DNA of 64,000 bases, taken from assembly GCF_003323745.1 (NCBI RefSeq), contig NZ_QOIL01000002.1, positions 155,753 through 219,752 on the forward strand, read 5' to 3'. The stretch comes from Sphaerisporangium album (GTDB taxonomy: Bacteria > Actinomycetota > Actinomycetes > Streptosporangiales > Streptosporangiaceae). Below are positions 8,882-17,956 of the stretch, in pieces (position 1 is the stretch's first letter; each line of letters starts with the position of its first letter). Both the position numbers and the translations under genes were made by a program. A model generated the notes under the pieces. It made no database searches. It was not told where the DNA came from and saw only the letters and a list, made by a program, of their open reading frames with translations.

Positions 8882-9056
8882 CCAGCCCCTCGCCGCCCAT
8901 TCGATCCCCACGATCACGGTCCCGCGACGGCTGTCAGCCTGAAGAAAGCCGAATGAGCCGGCGGAGGCGGCCGCACGTGAAGATGGTGACCTCGTCTACT
9001 TCCATCTCGTCGGCGGCCGGCTCCACCCTTCGGCGTGATCGCGGTTCCTCCGGGGG

Positions 9057-12000
9057 TCAGGCGCGGAGGCGGAGGCCTCGGGGGGTGGGGTGAAAGCCGG
9101 CGGCCTCCAGGGCGGCGGCCAGCGGGGAGTCGACGATCGCCGTGCCGTCGGCCTTCTCGACGGTCAGCTTGCCCAGGGCGCCGTCGCGGACGGCCAGCGC
9201 CAGCGCGTCGACCGCCGGGCTCAGCCGGTCGTCGTCGGCGAAGGACAGCAGGGTCTTGCCTCCGCGCTCGACGTACAGCACCAGGCGGCCGTCCACGAGC
9301 ACCACCAGGGCGCCCGCCTTGCGTCCGGGCTTGTGGGTGACCTCTCCCGGGTGGGCCGGCCACTGCAGGGCCGCGCCGTACGGGTTGGCCGGGTCGGTCG
9401 CCGCCAGCACCACCGCTCGCTGCTCCACGGCCGCCGTGCCCGGTGACCGCGCACGATCCCCGTGCCCGCGATCTCCCTGGTAGTACTGCGAGTACGCCGG
9501 GAAACCACCCCGCCCCGGCGACGTCGGCGAGTCGAACCCCGGTTCGGAGGACGGGGTGACCATCGCGTCGTCGGACCGGCCCGGGGAAGGCGCCTCGAGG
9601 AACGGGGAGGCCGCGGGCGGTGGCGCCTGGGAGGTGGAGGAGGGGAGCGTGGCGGCGAGGGCGCGCATGCGGTCGACGGCGCCCGGCAGGGCGAACTGCG
9701 CGCCCCCGAGGCCCTCGACGAAGTAGCCGCGGCGGCACCTGCCCGTCTCCTCGAACGCCCGCAGGACCGGGTACACCGTGGCGAACCCCTCGGTGAGCCG
9801 CTCGGCCGCGACGGCGCCCTTGGTGATCACGCCATGTCGTTCGAGCAGGACCTCGGCCTGCGCGTGGGCGCGCTGGGTGGCGTCGGACGAGGGCTCGGGC
9901 AGCAGCCACCACCGCCCGCTGACCGTGGGCGGCCCCGACCGCGTCGGCAGCACGGCACGCCGCCTGCGCGTGGAGGTCGGCCGGTGGGCGGGACGCCCGG
10001 ACCCGAGCGCCGCCCGCAGCGGCGCCAGCGTGTCCCCGGAGACGCGGCCCGCCCAGACCAGGTCCCACAGCGCGCCGGCGAGCGCGGTGTCGTCCAGAGA
10101 ACCCACCCGCCCCGAAAGATCGCGGAAGAACAACGCGCCCCCGCCGCCCAGGACCTCCAGCACCTTTTCGTGCAGCGGCGTCATCGTGATCTCGGCGGGC
10201 GGCGGCAGCAGCAACGGCGCGGTGTCGGCGAAGAACAGGGCCACCCAGCCGTCCCCGCCGGGCAGCGACCCCTGGCCGGACCAGATGACCTCGCCCGAGG
10301 CGGTCAGCTCGTCCAGCATGGCGGGCTCGTACCCCGGCACCCGGCTCGGCAGGATCAGCGTCTCCAGCGCGGACGCCGGGACGGCCGCGCCCTGCAACTG
10401 TTCGATGGCGTGGACGAGCGCGTCCATGCCGCGTGTCGCCCGCCCGCCGGTGATGCCGTGCCACGCCGGGCAGAACGCGCCGAGCGCCTCGGGCGGGACC
10501 GGCTCGACCTCCTTGCGGAGCCTGGCCAGCGACCTGCGGCGCAACAGCCGGAGCACGCCCGCGTCGCACCACTCTTCGCCCCAGCCACCCGGCCGGAACT
10601 CGCCCGCCACCACCCTGCCCGGCGAGGCCAGCCGCCGCAGCCCGTCCGCCACGACCGCGACGCCGAGGCCGAACCGCGCCGCGGCGGTGGCCGCCGGGAA
10701 CGGGCCGCGCGTGCGGGCGTGCCGGGCCAGCAGGTCGGCCAGCGGGTCGGGCACGGGCTCCAGGAAGACGTGCGGCACGCCCACCGGCAGCGGCACGCCG
10801 AGCGCGTCGCGCAGCCGGGCGGCGTCCTCGATCGCGGCCCACTGCTCGACCCCGGCGATCCGGACGCGGATCGCGCGCCGGGCGGCCTCCAGATCGCCCA
10901 GCCAGGCGGGATCGCCCTCGCGGACCGTGACGTCCTCGGCCAGGAGGGGCCCGTGCGTCCTCAGCAGGTCGGCGAGGTCCTCGGCGTCGCGCAGTGGCCG
11001 GTCGAGCCGCGCGAGCTCGCGTTCTGTGTCGGCCACGACGTCGGGGTCGAGCAGCTCGCGCAGGTCGGCCTCGCCCAGCAACTCGGCGAGCAGCCGCGTG
11101 TCGAGGGCCAGGGCCTGAGCCCGGCGCTCGGCCAGCGGCGCGTCCCCTTCGTACATGAAGGCGCCGATGTAGGTGAAGAGCAGCGACGCCGCGAACGGCG
11201 ACGCCTGCTGGGTCTCGACCTCGACCACCCGCACCCGCCGCGCGGCGATGTCGCGCATGATCTGCACCAGCCCCGGCACGTCGAAGACGTCCTGCAGGCA
11301 CTCGCGCATCGTCTCCAGGACGATCGGGAACGAGCCGTACTTGCTCGCGACGGCCAGCAGGCTCGCCGCGCGCTGGCGCTGCTGCCACAGTGGCGACCGC
11401 CTGGCCGGGTTACGCCGGGGCAGCAGCAGCGCGCGGCCCGCGCACTCGCGGAACCGCGACGCGAACAGCGCCGACCCGCCGAGCTCTTCGACGACGATCT
11501 GCTCCAGCTCGTCGGGGTCGAAGACGGCGACGTCGGTCGGAGCCCCCTCGAGTGTGTCCGGGATGCGCAGGACGATGCCGTCGTCGGAGTGCATGGCCTG
11601 GATCTCCATGCCGTAGCGCTCGCGCAGGCGCCGGCCGATCGCGAGCGCCCACGGCGCGTGGACGCGCGCGCCGTACGGGGTGTGGATGACGACCCGCCAG
11701 TCGCCGAGCTCGTCGTGGAAGCGTTCGACCACCAGCGTGCGGTCGTCGGGGACGTAGCCGGTGGCCTCGCGCTGCTCGGCGAGGTAGGCGAGGAGGTTGC
11801 CGGACGCGAAGGCGTCCAGCCCGGCCTCGGCGAGGCGGCCGGTCTCGCCCTGCGAGAGCTCACGCAGGAACGCGCCGAGCGCCCGGCCCAGCTCGGCCGG
11901 CCTACCGGGCGTGTCGCCGTGCCAGAAGGGCAGTTTGCCTGGTTGGCCGGGAGCGGGGGAGACGAGCACACGGTCGGCGGTGATGTCCTCGATGCGCCAG

Positions 12001-13844
12001 GAGGTCGCGCCGAGCAGGAAGACGTCCCCCACCCTGGACTCGTAGACCATCTCTTCGTCCAGCTCGCCGACCCGCCGCCCGCCGCGCCCGGTGTCGCCGC
12101 CGGCCAGGAAGACGCCGAACATGCCGCGGTCGGGGATCGTGCCGGCGTTGGTCACCGCCAGGCGCTGGGCGCCGGGACGGCCGGTGACGCGGCCGGTCAC
12201 GCGATCCCACACGATGCGCGGGCGCAGCTCGGCGAACTCCTCACTCGGATAGCGCCCCGCCAGCATGTCGAGCGTGGCCTCCAGCGCGCTCCTGGGCAGC
12301 GTGGCATAGGGAGCCGACCGCCTGATCAGGGTCTCCAGCTCGTCGACCGTCCACTCGTCGAGCGCGCACATCGCCACGATCTGCTGGGCCAGCACGTCCA
12401 GAGGGTTGCGCGGGTAGCGCATCTCTTCGATCTGGCCGGCCTTCATGCGCTCGGACACCACCGCCGTCTGCACCAGATCGCCCCGGTACTTGGGGAAGAT
12501 CACGCCCCTGGAGACCGCGCCGACCTGGTGACCTGCCCGGCCGATGCGCTGAAGGCCGCTCGCTACGCTGGGCGGCGCCTCGACACAGGCCACCAGGTCG
12601 ACCGAGCCCATGTCGATGCCGAGCTCCAGGCTGGAGGTCGCGACCACGGCGGGCAGGCGCCCGGACTTCAGGGCCTCCTCGATCTGCGACCGTTCCTCCT
12701 TGGAGACCGAGCCGTGGTGGGCACGGACGATCTCGGGAATCGCGCCCTTGGCGGACCCCGCCTGCGCCATGACCTGCGCGGGCGCGGAGGAGGCCGGCGG
12801 CCCGCTCTGGCCGTCCCCCTCGCCCATGGCGCGTTCCAGCGCCAGCTCGTTGAGCCGCGCGCACAGCCGCTCGGCCAGGCGGCGCGAGTTGGCGAACACG
12901 ATCGTCGAGCGGTGGGAGCCGATCAGGCCGAGCAGGTGGTCTTCGACGTGGGGCCAGATCGACCGGCGGGACGGCGGCTCAGGCTGCCAGGGGACCTCGC
13001 CGTCGTCGAACCCGGCCGGTCGGCGCGGGGCCGGGTCGAGCTCGGTCATGTCCTCGACGGGGACGACGACGTCCACCTCGATGACCTTCTCCGAGGGCGG
13101 CTGCACGACCGTCGTCGGCCGGGAGCCGCCGAGGAACGCCGCCACCTCGCTCACGGGTCGCACGGTGGCCGACAGCCCTACCCGCTGCGCGGGGGAGGGC
13201 AGCAGCGCGTCGAGCCGTTCGAGGGTGAGCGCGAGGTGGGCGCCGCGCTTGGAGGCCGCCACCGCGTGCACCTCGTCGACGATGACCGTCTCGACCCCGC
13301 GCAGCGCCTCGCGGGCCTGGCTGGTGAGCATCAGGTAGAGCGACTCGGGTGTGGTGATCAGGATGTCGGCCGGGTGGGCGGCGAAGCGGCGCCGATCTTC
13401 GGCCGAGGTGTCGCCGGAGCGCACGGCGACCGAGATCTCGGGCACGGGCAGGCCCATGCGGCGGGCGGTCTGCTTGAGCCCGGCCAGCGGGGCGCGCAGG
13501 TTGCGCTCGATGTCGACCGCCAGCGCCTTGAGAGGGGAGACGTAGACGACCCGGCAGTGCCGCGCGGGCCGCGGCTTCCGCTTCCCACGACCCTGGGGCT
13601 CCGCGGACGCCTCGGCCTCGCCCGGCGCGGGCGCTTCGGCGGCGCGCTCGGCGGCCAGGCGGTCGAGGGACCAGAGGAAGGCGGCGAGCGTCTTGCCCGA
13701 ACCGGTCGGCGCGACCACCAGCGTGTTCTCTCCGCGCGCGATCGACTGCCACGCCCCTTCCTGCGCGGACGTGGGCGCGGCGAAGGCGTCGGTGAACCAT
13801 TGCCTGGTCACCGGGCTGAAGTGGTCGAGCGCGGATCCGGTCAT
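9057..13844 (-). CDS. lhr: Lhr-type ATP-dependent DNA helicase
   Basis: This 1595-residue superfamily 2 helicase has Walker A in APTGSGKT, the DEVH box in VIVDEVHAV, motif III SATV, motif V in SLELGIDMG and motif VI QRIGRAGH, followed by the long Lhr core and C-terminal domain. Family members of about 1500 residues unwind RNA:DNA hybrids with 3'-5' polarity and are damage-responsive in mycobacteria. The start at 13844 (MTGSALDHF) is chosen because the preceding 42 codons look non-coding. Near the C-terminus, residues about 1395-1468 are a Ser/Pro/Gly-rich insertion not expected in the fold. The gene stands alone and is divergent from a VOC-family gene. Confidence 0.92.
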   Translation of the reverse strand: MTGSALDHFSPVTRQWFTDAFAAPTSAQEGAWQSIARGENTLVVAPTGSGKTLAAFLWSLDRLAAERAAEAPAPGEAEASAEPQGRGKRKPRPARHCRVVYVSPLKALAVDIERNLRAPLAGLKQTARRMGLPVPEISVAVRSGDTSAEDRRRFAAHPADILITTPESLYLMLTSQAREALRGVETVIVDEVHAVAASKRGAHLALTLERLDALLPSPAQRVGLSATVRPVSEVAAFLGGSRPTTVVQPPSEKVIEVDVVVPVEDMTELDPAPRRPAGFDDGEVPWQPEPPSRRSIWPHVEDHLLGLIGSHRSTIVFANSRRLAERLCARLNELALERAMGEGDGQSGPPASSAPAQVMAQAGSAKGAIPEIVRAHHGSVSKEERSQIEEALKSGRLPAVVATSSLELGIDMGSVDLVACVEAPPSVASGLQRIGRAGHQVGAVSRGVIFPKYRGDLVQTAVVSERMKAGQIEEMRYPRNPLDVLAQQIVAMCALDEWTVDELETLIRRSAPYATLPRSALEATLDMLAGRYPSEEFAELRPRIVWDRVTGRVTGRPGAQRLAVTNAGTIPDRGMFGVFLAGGDTGRGGRRVGELDEEMVYESRVGDVFLLGATSWRIEDITADRVLVSPAPGQPGKLPFWHGDTPGRPAELGRALGAFLRELSQGETGRLAEAGLDAFASGNLLAYLAEQREATGYVPDDRTLVVERFHDELGDWRVVIHTPYGARVHAPWALAIGRRLRERYGMEIQAMHSDDGIVLRIPDTLEGAPTDVAVFDPDELEQIVVEELGGSALFASRFRECAGRALLLPRRNPARRSPLWQQRQRAASLLAVASKYGSFPIVLETMRECLQDVFDVPGLVQIMRDIAARRVRVVEVETQQASPFAASLLFTYIGAFMYEGDAPLAERRAQALALDTRLLAELLGEADLRELLDPDVVADTERELARLDRPLRDAEDLADLLRTHGPLLAEDVTVREGDPAWLGDLEAARRAIRVRIAGVEQWAAIEDAARLRDALGVPLPVGVPHVFLEPVPDPLADLLARHARTRGPFPAATAAARFGLGVAVVADGLRRLASPGRVVAGEFRPGGWGEEWCDAGVLRLLRRRSLARLRKEVEPVPPEALGAFCPAWHGITGGRATRGMDALVHAIEQLQGAAVPASALETLILPSRVPGYEPAMLDELTASGEVIWSGQGSLPGGDGWVALFFADTAPLLLPPPAEITMTPLHEKVLEVLGGGGALFFRDLSGRVGSLDDTALAGALWDLVWAGRVSGDTLAPLRAALGSGRPAHRPTSTRRRRAVLPTRSGPPTVSGRWWLLPEPSSDATQRAHAQAEVLLERHGVITKGAVAAERLTEGFATVYPVLRAFEETGRCRRGYFVEGLGGAQFALPGAVDRMRALAATLPSSTSQAPPPAASPFLEAPSPGRSDDAMVTPSSEPGFDSPTSPGRGGFPAYSQYYQGDRGHGDRARSPGTAAVEQRAVVLAATDPANPYGAALQWPAHPGEVTHKPGRKAGALVVLVDGRLVLYVERGGKTLLSFADDDRLSPAVDALALAVRDGALGKLTVEKADGTAIVDSPLAAALEAAGFHPTPRGLRLRA

Positions 13845-13942
13845 GCCTTCATCATGCAACCCGCCACCGACAAAAAACGCCGCCGCCCGTCCCTGACGGA
13901 TCGGGCGGGTCAAGGTGTCTGAGTCGTCAAATACAGCGAGCC

Positions 13943-13948
13943 TTGACA
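13943..13948 (+). promoter_or_regulatory. Possible -35 element before the VOC gene
   Basis: A consensus TTGACA occurs 30 bases before the chosen ATG of the VOC gene in the lhr/VOC divergent region, but no convincing -10 hexamer follows at 16-18 bases. It is reported as a weak candidate only. Confidence 0.25.
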
Positions 13949-13977
13949 TCGGCCGCCTACGGGACGTCACCTTGAGT

Positions 13978-14466
13978 ATGCGAATCGACTACGCGGCCAT
14001 CGAAGCGACTCGCGCGCGGATCCGCGAACAGCACGTCCACGCGACGCGGCCGGAAAGCAGCGCGCGTGGCCTTCATCACTTCGCGCTCATCTGCTCCGAC
14101 GTCGAGCGGACCATCGGCTTCTACCAGGACCTGCTGGAGTTCCCGCTGACGGAGATCTTCGAGAACCGCGACTACAAGGGGTCGAACCACTTCTTCTTCG
14201 ACATCGGCAACGGCAACCTGCTGGCCTTCTTCGACCTTCCCGGGCTGGACCTGGAACCGTACAAAGAGGTGCTCGGAGGACTGCACCACATGGCGATCTC
14301 CGTCGAGCGCGGCAAGTGGGAGCGGCTGCGCGGCAAACTCGACGACGCGGGCGTCCCGTACCAGGTGGAGAGCGACGCCTCCATCTACTTCCGCGACCCC
14401 GACGGAGCCCGCCTGGAACTCCTGGCCGACCCCCTCGGCGAGATGTACGGCGCCCGCGTCCTCTGA
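13978..14466 (+). CDS. VOC/glyoxalase-fold metalloprotein
   Basis: The 162-residue protein has a vicinal-oxygen-chelate fold: GLHHFALICSDVERTI at the start of the first beta-alpha-beta-beta-beta module and GLHHMAISV at the second, with YFRDPDGARLEL near the end supplying a likely Glu metal ligand. It resembles single-chain lyase or dioxygenase-like VOC proteins; the substrate is unknown. An in-frame GTG at 13915 would add 21 residues; I prefer the ATG because the fold and conserved N-terminal helix begin just after it. It stands apart from its neighbours and is divergent from lhr. Confidence 0.8.
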   Translation: MRIDYAAIEATRARIREQHVHATRPESSARGLHHFALICSDVERTIGFYQDLLEFPLTEIFENRDYKGSNHFFFDIGNGNLLAFFDLPGLDLEPYKEVLGGLHHMAISVERGKWERLRGKLDDAGVPYQVESDASIYFRDPDGARLELLADPLGEMYGARVL

Positions 14467-14566
14467 GGATGTGCTGTGCTTATGGCCCTCCCTTCGGTCG
14501 CGCGGCGTGAGGGTGACCCGTTTCTCCTGATAGCGCGGCGGTGGTCGGGCCACCCGGGGCGGGGAC

Positions 14567-14572
14567 CATACT
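14567..14572 (+). promoter_or_regulatory. -10 element for a probably leaderless DUF3046 transcript
   Basis: CATACT ends six bases before the ATG of the DUF3046 gene, so transcription would begin at or next to the start codon. Leaderless mRNAs are common in actinobacteria; no clear -35 is visible. Confidence 0.4.
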
Positions 14573-14578
14573 GGGAGC

Positions 14579-14773
14579 ATGCGCTTGACGGACTTCTGGA
14601 GCCGGATGAACCGCCACTTCGGTGAGAAGTACGCCGAGTCCTGGGCGCGTGACTATGTGATCGCCGAGCTGGGCGGGCGTACGGTGACCCAGGCGCTCGA
14701 CGAGGGAGTGGCCGCCAAGGACGTCTGGCACGCCGTGTGCGGCGTCACCGACGTGGACTCGCGCCTTCGCTGA
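14579..14773 (+). CDS. DUF3046 protein
   Basis: This 64-residue protein matches the small actinobacterial DUF3046 family (MRLTDFW start, HFG and the WARD-to-LGGRTVxQAL region). The family is characteristically found immediately upstream of recA, as here, 202 bases before the recA start. Function is unknown; conservation of position suggests a link to the SOS region or simple synteny. Confidence 0.88.
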   Translation: MRLTDFWSRMNRHFGEKYAESWARDYVIAELGGRTVTQALDEGVAAKDVWHAVCGVTDVDSRLR

Positions 14774-14848
14774 TCCCCGCGCGCTGATCTCGGCCCGCGC
14801 ACCCCGGCTCACGGCCGGGCACGAGCTGTTCGCCGCGTCAAGCTGAGA

Positions 14849-14871
14849 TCGAACAATCGTTCGGCTATATT
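14849..14871 (+). promoter_or_regulatory. LexA (SOS) box overlapping a recA promoter
   Basis: TCGAACAATCGTTCGG at 14849-14864 matches the actinobacterial LexA consensus (CGAAC-N4-GTTCG) perfectly in its core. A good -10, TATATT, begins two bases later at 14866-14871, so LexA bound here would block the promoter. The start of recA lies about 100 bases downstream. Confidence 0.85.
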
Positions 14872-14906
14872 GAACTTGCCGACGTCCGTGGGCCCGCTCC
14901 GCGAAA

Positions 14907-14929
14907 ATGTCGGTGGCACCCCGTAGCTT
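14907..14929 (+). promoter_or_regulatory. RecA-NDp (PafBC-type) promoter of recA
   Basis: ATGTCGGTG at 14907-14915 is followed by exactly eight bases and TAGCTT at 14924-14929, matching the LexA-independent RecA-NDp promoter pattern known from actinobacteria (TTGTCRGTG-N8-TAGNNT) except for the first base. In mycobacteria this class is activated by PafBC after DNA damage. It lies downstream of the LexA-controlled promoter and would start transcription about 40 bases before recA. Confidence 0.75.
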
Positions 14930-14975
14930 GCCAGCGACGGAAAAGACATTCGACACACCCTCCAGGGGGCACTCC

Positions 14976-16109
14976 ATGGCAGCCAACGACCGCGAGAAGG
15001 CCCTTGAGACTGCTCTCGCTCAAATCGAGCGGCAGTTCGGCAAGGGCTCTGTCATGCGCCTCGGCGATGACGCACGAGCCCCCATCGAGGTGATCCCCAC
15101 GGGGGCCATCGCACTCGACGTCGCGCTCGGCATCGGCGGCTTTCCCCGCGGCCGCATCGTCGAGATCTACGGCCCCGAATCCAGTGGTAAGACCACCGTC
15201 GCGCTCCACGCCGTGGCCAACGCGCAGCGGGCGGGCGGCATCGCCGCCTTCATCGACGCCGAGCACGCCCTCGACCCCGAGTACGCGAGGAAGCTCGGCG
15301 TCGACACCGACGCGCTGCTGGTCTCCCAGCCGGACACCGGCGAGCAGGCGCTGGAGATCGCCGACATGCTGATCCGCTCCGGTGCCATCGACCTGGTGGT
15401 CATCGACTCGGTCGCGGCCCTCGTGCCCAAGGCCGAGATCGAGGGCGAGATGGGCGACAGCCACGTCGGTCTCCAGGCCCGTCTCATGTCCCAGGCCCTG
15501 CGCAAGGTGGCCGGCGCGCTCAACAACACAGGCACCACCGCCATCTTCATCAACCAGCTCCGCGAGAAGATCGGCGTGATGTTCGGCTCGCCCGAGACCA
15601 CGACGGGCGGCAAGGCGCTCAAGTTCTACGCGTCGGTGCGTCTGGACGTCCGCCGCATCGAGACCCTGAAGGACGGCACCGAGCCGGTCGGCAACCGCAC
15701 CCGGGTCAAGGTCGTGAAGAACAAGATGGCCCCGCCCTTCCGCCAGGCCGACTTCGACATCCTCTACGGCATCGGCATCTCCCGCGAGGGCGGCCTGATC
15801 GACATGGGCGTCGAGCAGGGCTTCGTCCGCAAGGCCGGCGCCTGGTACACCTACGAGGGCGACCAGCTCGGGCAGGGTAAGGAGAACGCCCGCAACTTCC
15901 TGAAGAACAACCCCGACATCGCCAACGAGATCGAGAAGAAGATCAAGGAGAAGCTCGGCGTCGGGCCGCGCCTCGACACTCCCGCCGAGGCTCCCGCGGC
16001 GCCGTCGGCGGCCGGGCCCGCCCCCGTGGCCGCCGGTCGCGCCGCGGCCGCGTCCGCTCCGGCGCCCGCAGGCCGGGGCGCCAAGGCTCCCAAGCCGGGT
16101 GACGTCTGA
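14976..16109 (+). CDS. recA: RecA recombinase
   Basis: The 377-residue protein has all RecA landmarks: Walker A GPESSGKT, Walker B in [10 protein letters not shown], the L1/L2 DNA-binding loops ([19 protein letters not shown]) and the allosteric glutamine in NQLREKIG. It carries out homologous strand exchange and stimulates LexA self-cleavage. The ATG at 14976 follows AGGGGG by seven bases and gives the normal N-terminus ([14 protein letters not shown]). The C-terminal ~45 residues are an Ala/Pro-rich tail, longer than in E. coli but common in actinobacteria. It is followed after 15 bases by recX. Confidence 0.98.
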   Translation: MAANDREKALETALAQIERQFGKGSVMRLGDDARAPIEVIPTGAIALDVALGIGGFPRGRIVEIYGPESSGKTTVALHAVANAQRAGGIAAFIDAEHALDPEYARKLGVDTDALLVSQPDTGEQALEIADMLIRSGAIDLVVIDSVAALVPKAEIEGEMGDSHVGLQARLMSQALRKVAGALNNTGTTAIFINQLREKIGVMFGSPETTTGGKALKFYASVRLDVRRIETLKDGTEPVGNRTRVKVVKNKMAPPFRQADFDILYGIGISREGGLIDMGVEQGFVRKAGAWYTYEGDQLGQGKENARNFLKNNPDIANEIEKKIKEKLGVGPRLDTPAEAPAAPSAAGPAPVAAGRAAAASAPAPAGRGAKAPKPGDV

Positions 16110-16124
16110 TCGAGCTGATCTCCC

Positions 16125-17801
16125 ATGCCTGCCGGTGATGATTCCCCTGGCCGCGTGAGGTCAGGGGACTGGGGAGCCTGGATCGAGGACTCCCCGGACC
16201 CTGCCTCACGTACCGGCTCCCGCCCGCGCGGCGCCCAGAACCGAAACCGCCGCTCCCGTTCGTCCGACGAAGACCCTCAGCCACAAGATCCTCGAGGCCG
16301 GCCACAGGAAGATCAAGCACGGCCGCAGGAAGGCCGAGCCCGGTCCCGGGGAGCTCAAGCCCGGCCGGGTACGGAGTTTCTGACCCCGGCCGCCCGGGAC
16401 GACTCGAAAACCCACGAATTCTTCCGCCGCAAGCCGGACGAGCCAGGGCGGGAGCAGGGGAAGTTCCCCTGGGAGCCCGGCGCGACCCGCTGGCAACCCC
16501 GCAGCCTTCGCCAAGACCAGGCGCAGGCTCCCCACCAACCCGAGCATCCCCAACCCGAGGAATCCCGCTCCGAAGACCCACCGGCCAACCTCAGGGACAC
16601 CCGCCGGCCACAGCACGACGACCTTCGGCATGAGCCGGGGGAACCTCCGCAGGCGGACGAACCCGGCGAGCGGCGCGGCGGCCAGTGGCGTGGGGAATCG
16701 GGCGAGCGGCGCGGCGAATCCGGCGAGCGCGGTGCCTCTCAGCGGCAGCCGGAACAGCCCCACCACGACCTGAGCACCCCCGACCCCGAACCGCCGAGCC
16801 GCACCCAGAACCAGGCGCCCCCTCCCCGGTCCCGGCAACCCGCGTTCGACGAACCAGCAGTGCCACTCCGGGAGCTGGAGGGTTCGTACGGCGAGCCGGA
16901 GGAAGCTTGGCCGGAGGCTGAGAGCCCCTGGGCCGAGTCCGAGGAATCCTGGCCGGAGGCAGGGAAGTCTTGGGTGGGGGCCGAGGGGTCTCGGAAGGAG
17001 CCGGGGGAGCGTTGGGCTGAGTCTGCGGAAACCAGGACAGGGTCGGGAGCGCGTTGGGCTGAGTCTGCGGAATCCTGGACAGGGTCGGGGGAGCTTTGGG
17101 CGAGGTCTGAGGAGGCCCCGGCAGAGCCGGGGGCGCGTTGGGCGGAGTCTGAGGAGTCTCGGGCGGAGTCTGAGGAGTCCGCTCGGGTGGCCTCGCCTCG
17201 GACGGCCAAGAGTGGTCGGCGAGGGCGCACGGGGCGTCGGGCGGCTCGGGGGTTCGACGGGCCGGCCGAGGGCTCCTTGGCGGCTCAGGGGCCCCCAGGC
17301 GATCCCGAGGCGGTGGCGCGGGCCGTCTGCCTGCGGTTGCTGACGATGGCACCACGGACGCGGGCGCAGCTCGCCGAGGCCCTGCGCCGCAGGGACATTC
17401 CTGACGAGGCGGCCGAGTCCGTACTTTCCCGATTCTCCGATGTCGGTCTCATCGACGACGAGGCGTTCGCCGAGGCATGGGTCACCTCCCGTCACGCCGG
17501 ACGTGGCCTGGCACGCCGTGCACTCGCCGCCGAGCTGCGCAAACGCGGCGTCGAAGAGGACACCGTGCGGGAAGCGATCGACCAGATCGACTCCGACCAG
17601 GAGCTGGAGACCGCCCGCAGGCTCGTCGACCGCAAGCTGCCCGGCACCCGAGGCCTGGAACCCGCCGCCCGCATCCGCCGCCTGGCCGGAATGCTCGCCC
17701 GCAAGGGCTACTCCGGCGGCGTGGCCTACCGAGTGGTCCGCGAAGCCCTCGAATCCGAGGGCCAACCCACGGACGACTTCCCGGACTCGTTCGAGGAGTG
17801 A
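16125..17801 (+). CDS. recX: RecX regulator with giant disordered N-terminal extension
   Basis: Only the last ~165 residues (from about 392 of 558) form RecX: three-helix repeats with RLLTMAPRTRAQLAEAL, GLIDDEAFAEAW and AYRVVREAL stretches. RecX binds and caps RecA filaments. The preceding ~390 residues are highly polar, rich in Pro, Arg, Glu, Ser and Trp, and from about 280 contain degenerate 14-residue repeats with a RWAESxE core. Other actinobacterial RecX proteins are usually well under 300 residues. The ATG at 16125 lies 15 bases after recA, so co-transcription is likely, with weak ribosome binding expected to keep RecX below RecA. An internal start closer to the RecX domain cannot be excluded. 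Confidence 0.85.
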   Translation: MPAGDDSPGRVRSGDWGAWIEDSPDPASRTGSRPRGAQNRNRRSRSSDEDPQPQDPRGRPQEDQARPQEGRARSRGAQARPGTEFLTPAARDDSKTHEFFRRKPDEPGREQGKFPWEPGATRWQPRSLRQDQAQAPHQPEHPQPEESRSEDPPANLRDTRRPQHDDLRHEPGEPPQADEPGERRGGQWRGESGERRGESGERGASQRQPEQPHHDLSTPDPEPPSRTQNQAPPPRSRQPAFDEPAVPLRELEGSYGEPEEAWPEAESPWAESEESWPEAGKSWVGAEGSRKEPGERWAESAETRTGSGARWAESAESWTGSGELWARSEEAPAEPGARWAESEESRAESEESARVASPRTAKSGRRGRTGRRAARGFDGPAEGSLAAQGPPGDPEAVARAVCLRLLTMAPRTRAQLAEALRRRDIPDEAAESVLSRFSDVGLIDDEAFAEAWVTSRHAGRGLARRALAAELRKRGVEEDTVREAIDQIDSDQELETARRLVDRKLPGTRGLEPAARIRRLAGMLARKGYSGGVAYRVVREALESEGQPTDDFPDSFEE

Positions 17802-17920
17802 GCTGACCAGGGCGATCGGGCGGGCGGGGGTTGGCGCGCCGGGCCCGCCAACCCACGGACGACTTCCCGGTCGAGGAGTGAGCTGACCAGGGGCGATCAG
17901 GCGGGCGGGGTTGGTGCGCC
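17761..17920 (+). repeat. Imperfect tandem duplication of the recX 3' end
   Basis: The 80 bases from 17761 to 17840, including the last 13 codons and stop of recX, recur at 17847-17920 with small deletions and a few substitutions. The second copy, including its own GAGGAGTGA end, is outside the gene. It looks like a recent slipped or unequal duplication. Confidence 0.85.
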
Positions 17921-17956
17921 GAGTCGGCCGGGGGGACGAGTCGGCGGAGGTGGGGG

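Noticed and set aside
9462-13922. 1486-codon open frame on the plus strand
   Set aside because: It is the exact antisense shadow of lhr; composition is Arg/Gly/Gln repeats without any recognisable motif, as expected from GC-rich codon bias.
16206-17765. 519-codon open frame on the minus strand opposite recX
   Set aside because: No motif, Arg/Pro/Leu-rich composition, and the plus strand has a proper RecX domain in continuity with recA. The repeats in it simply mirror those in recX.
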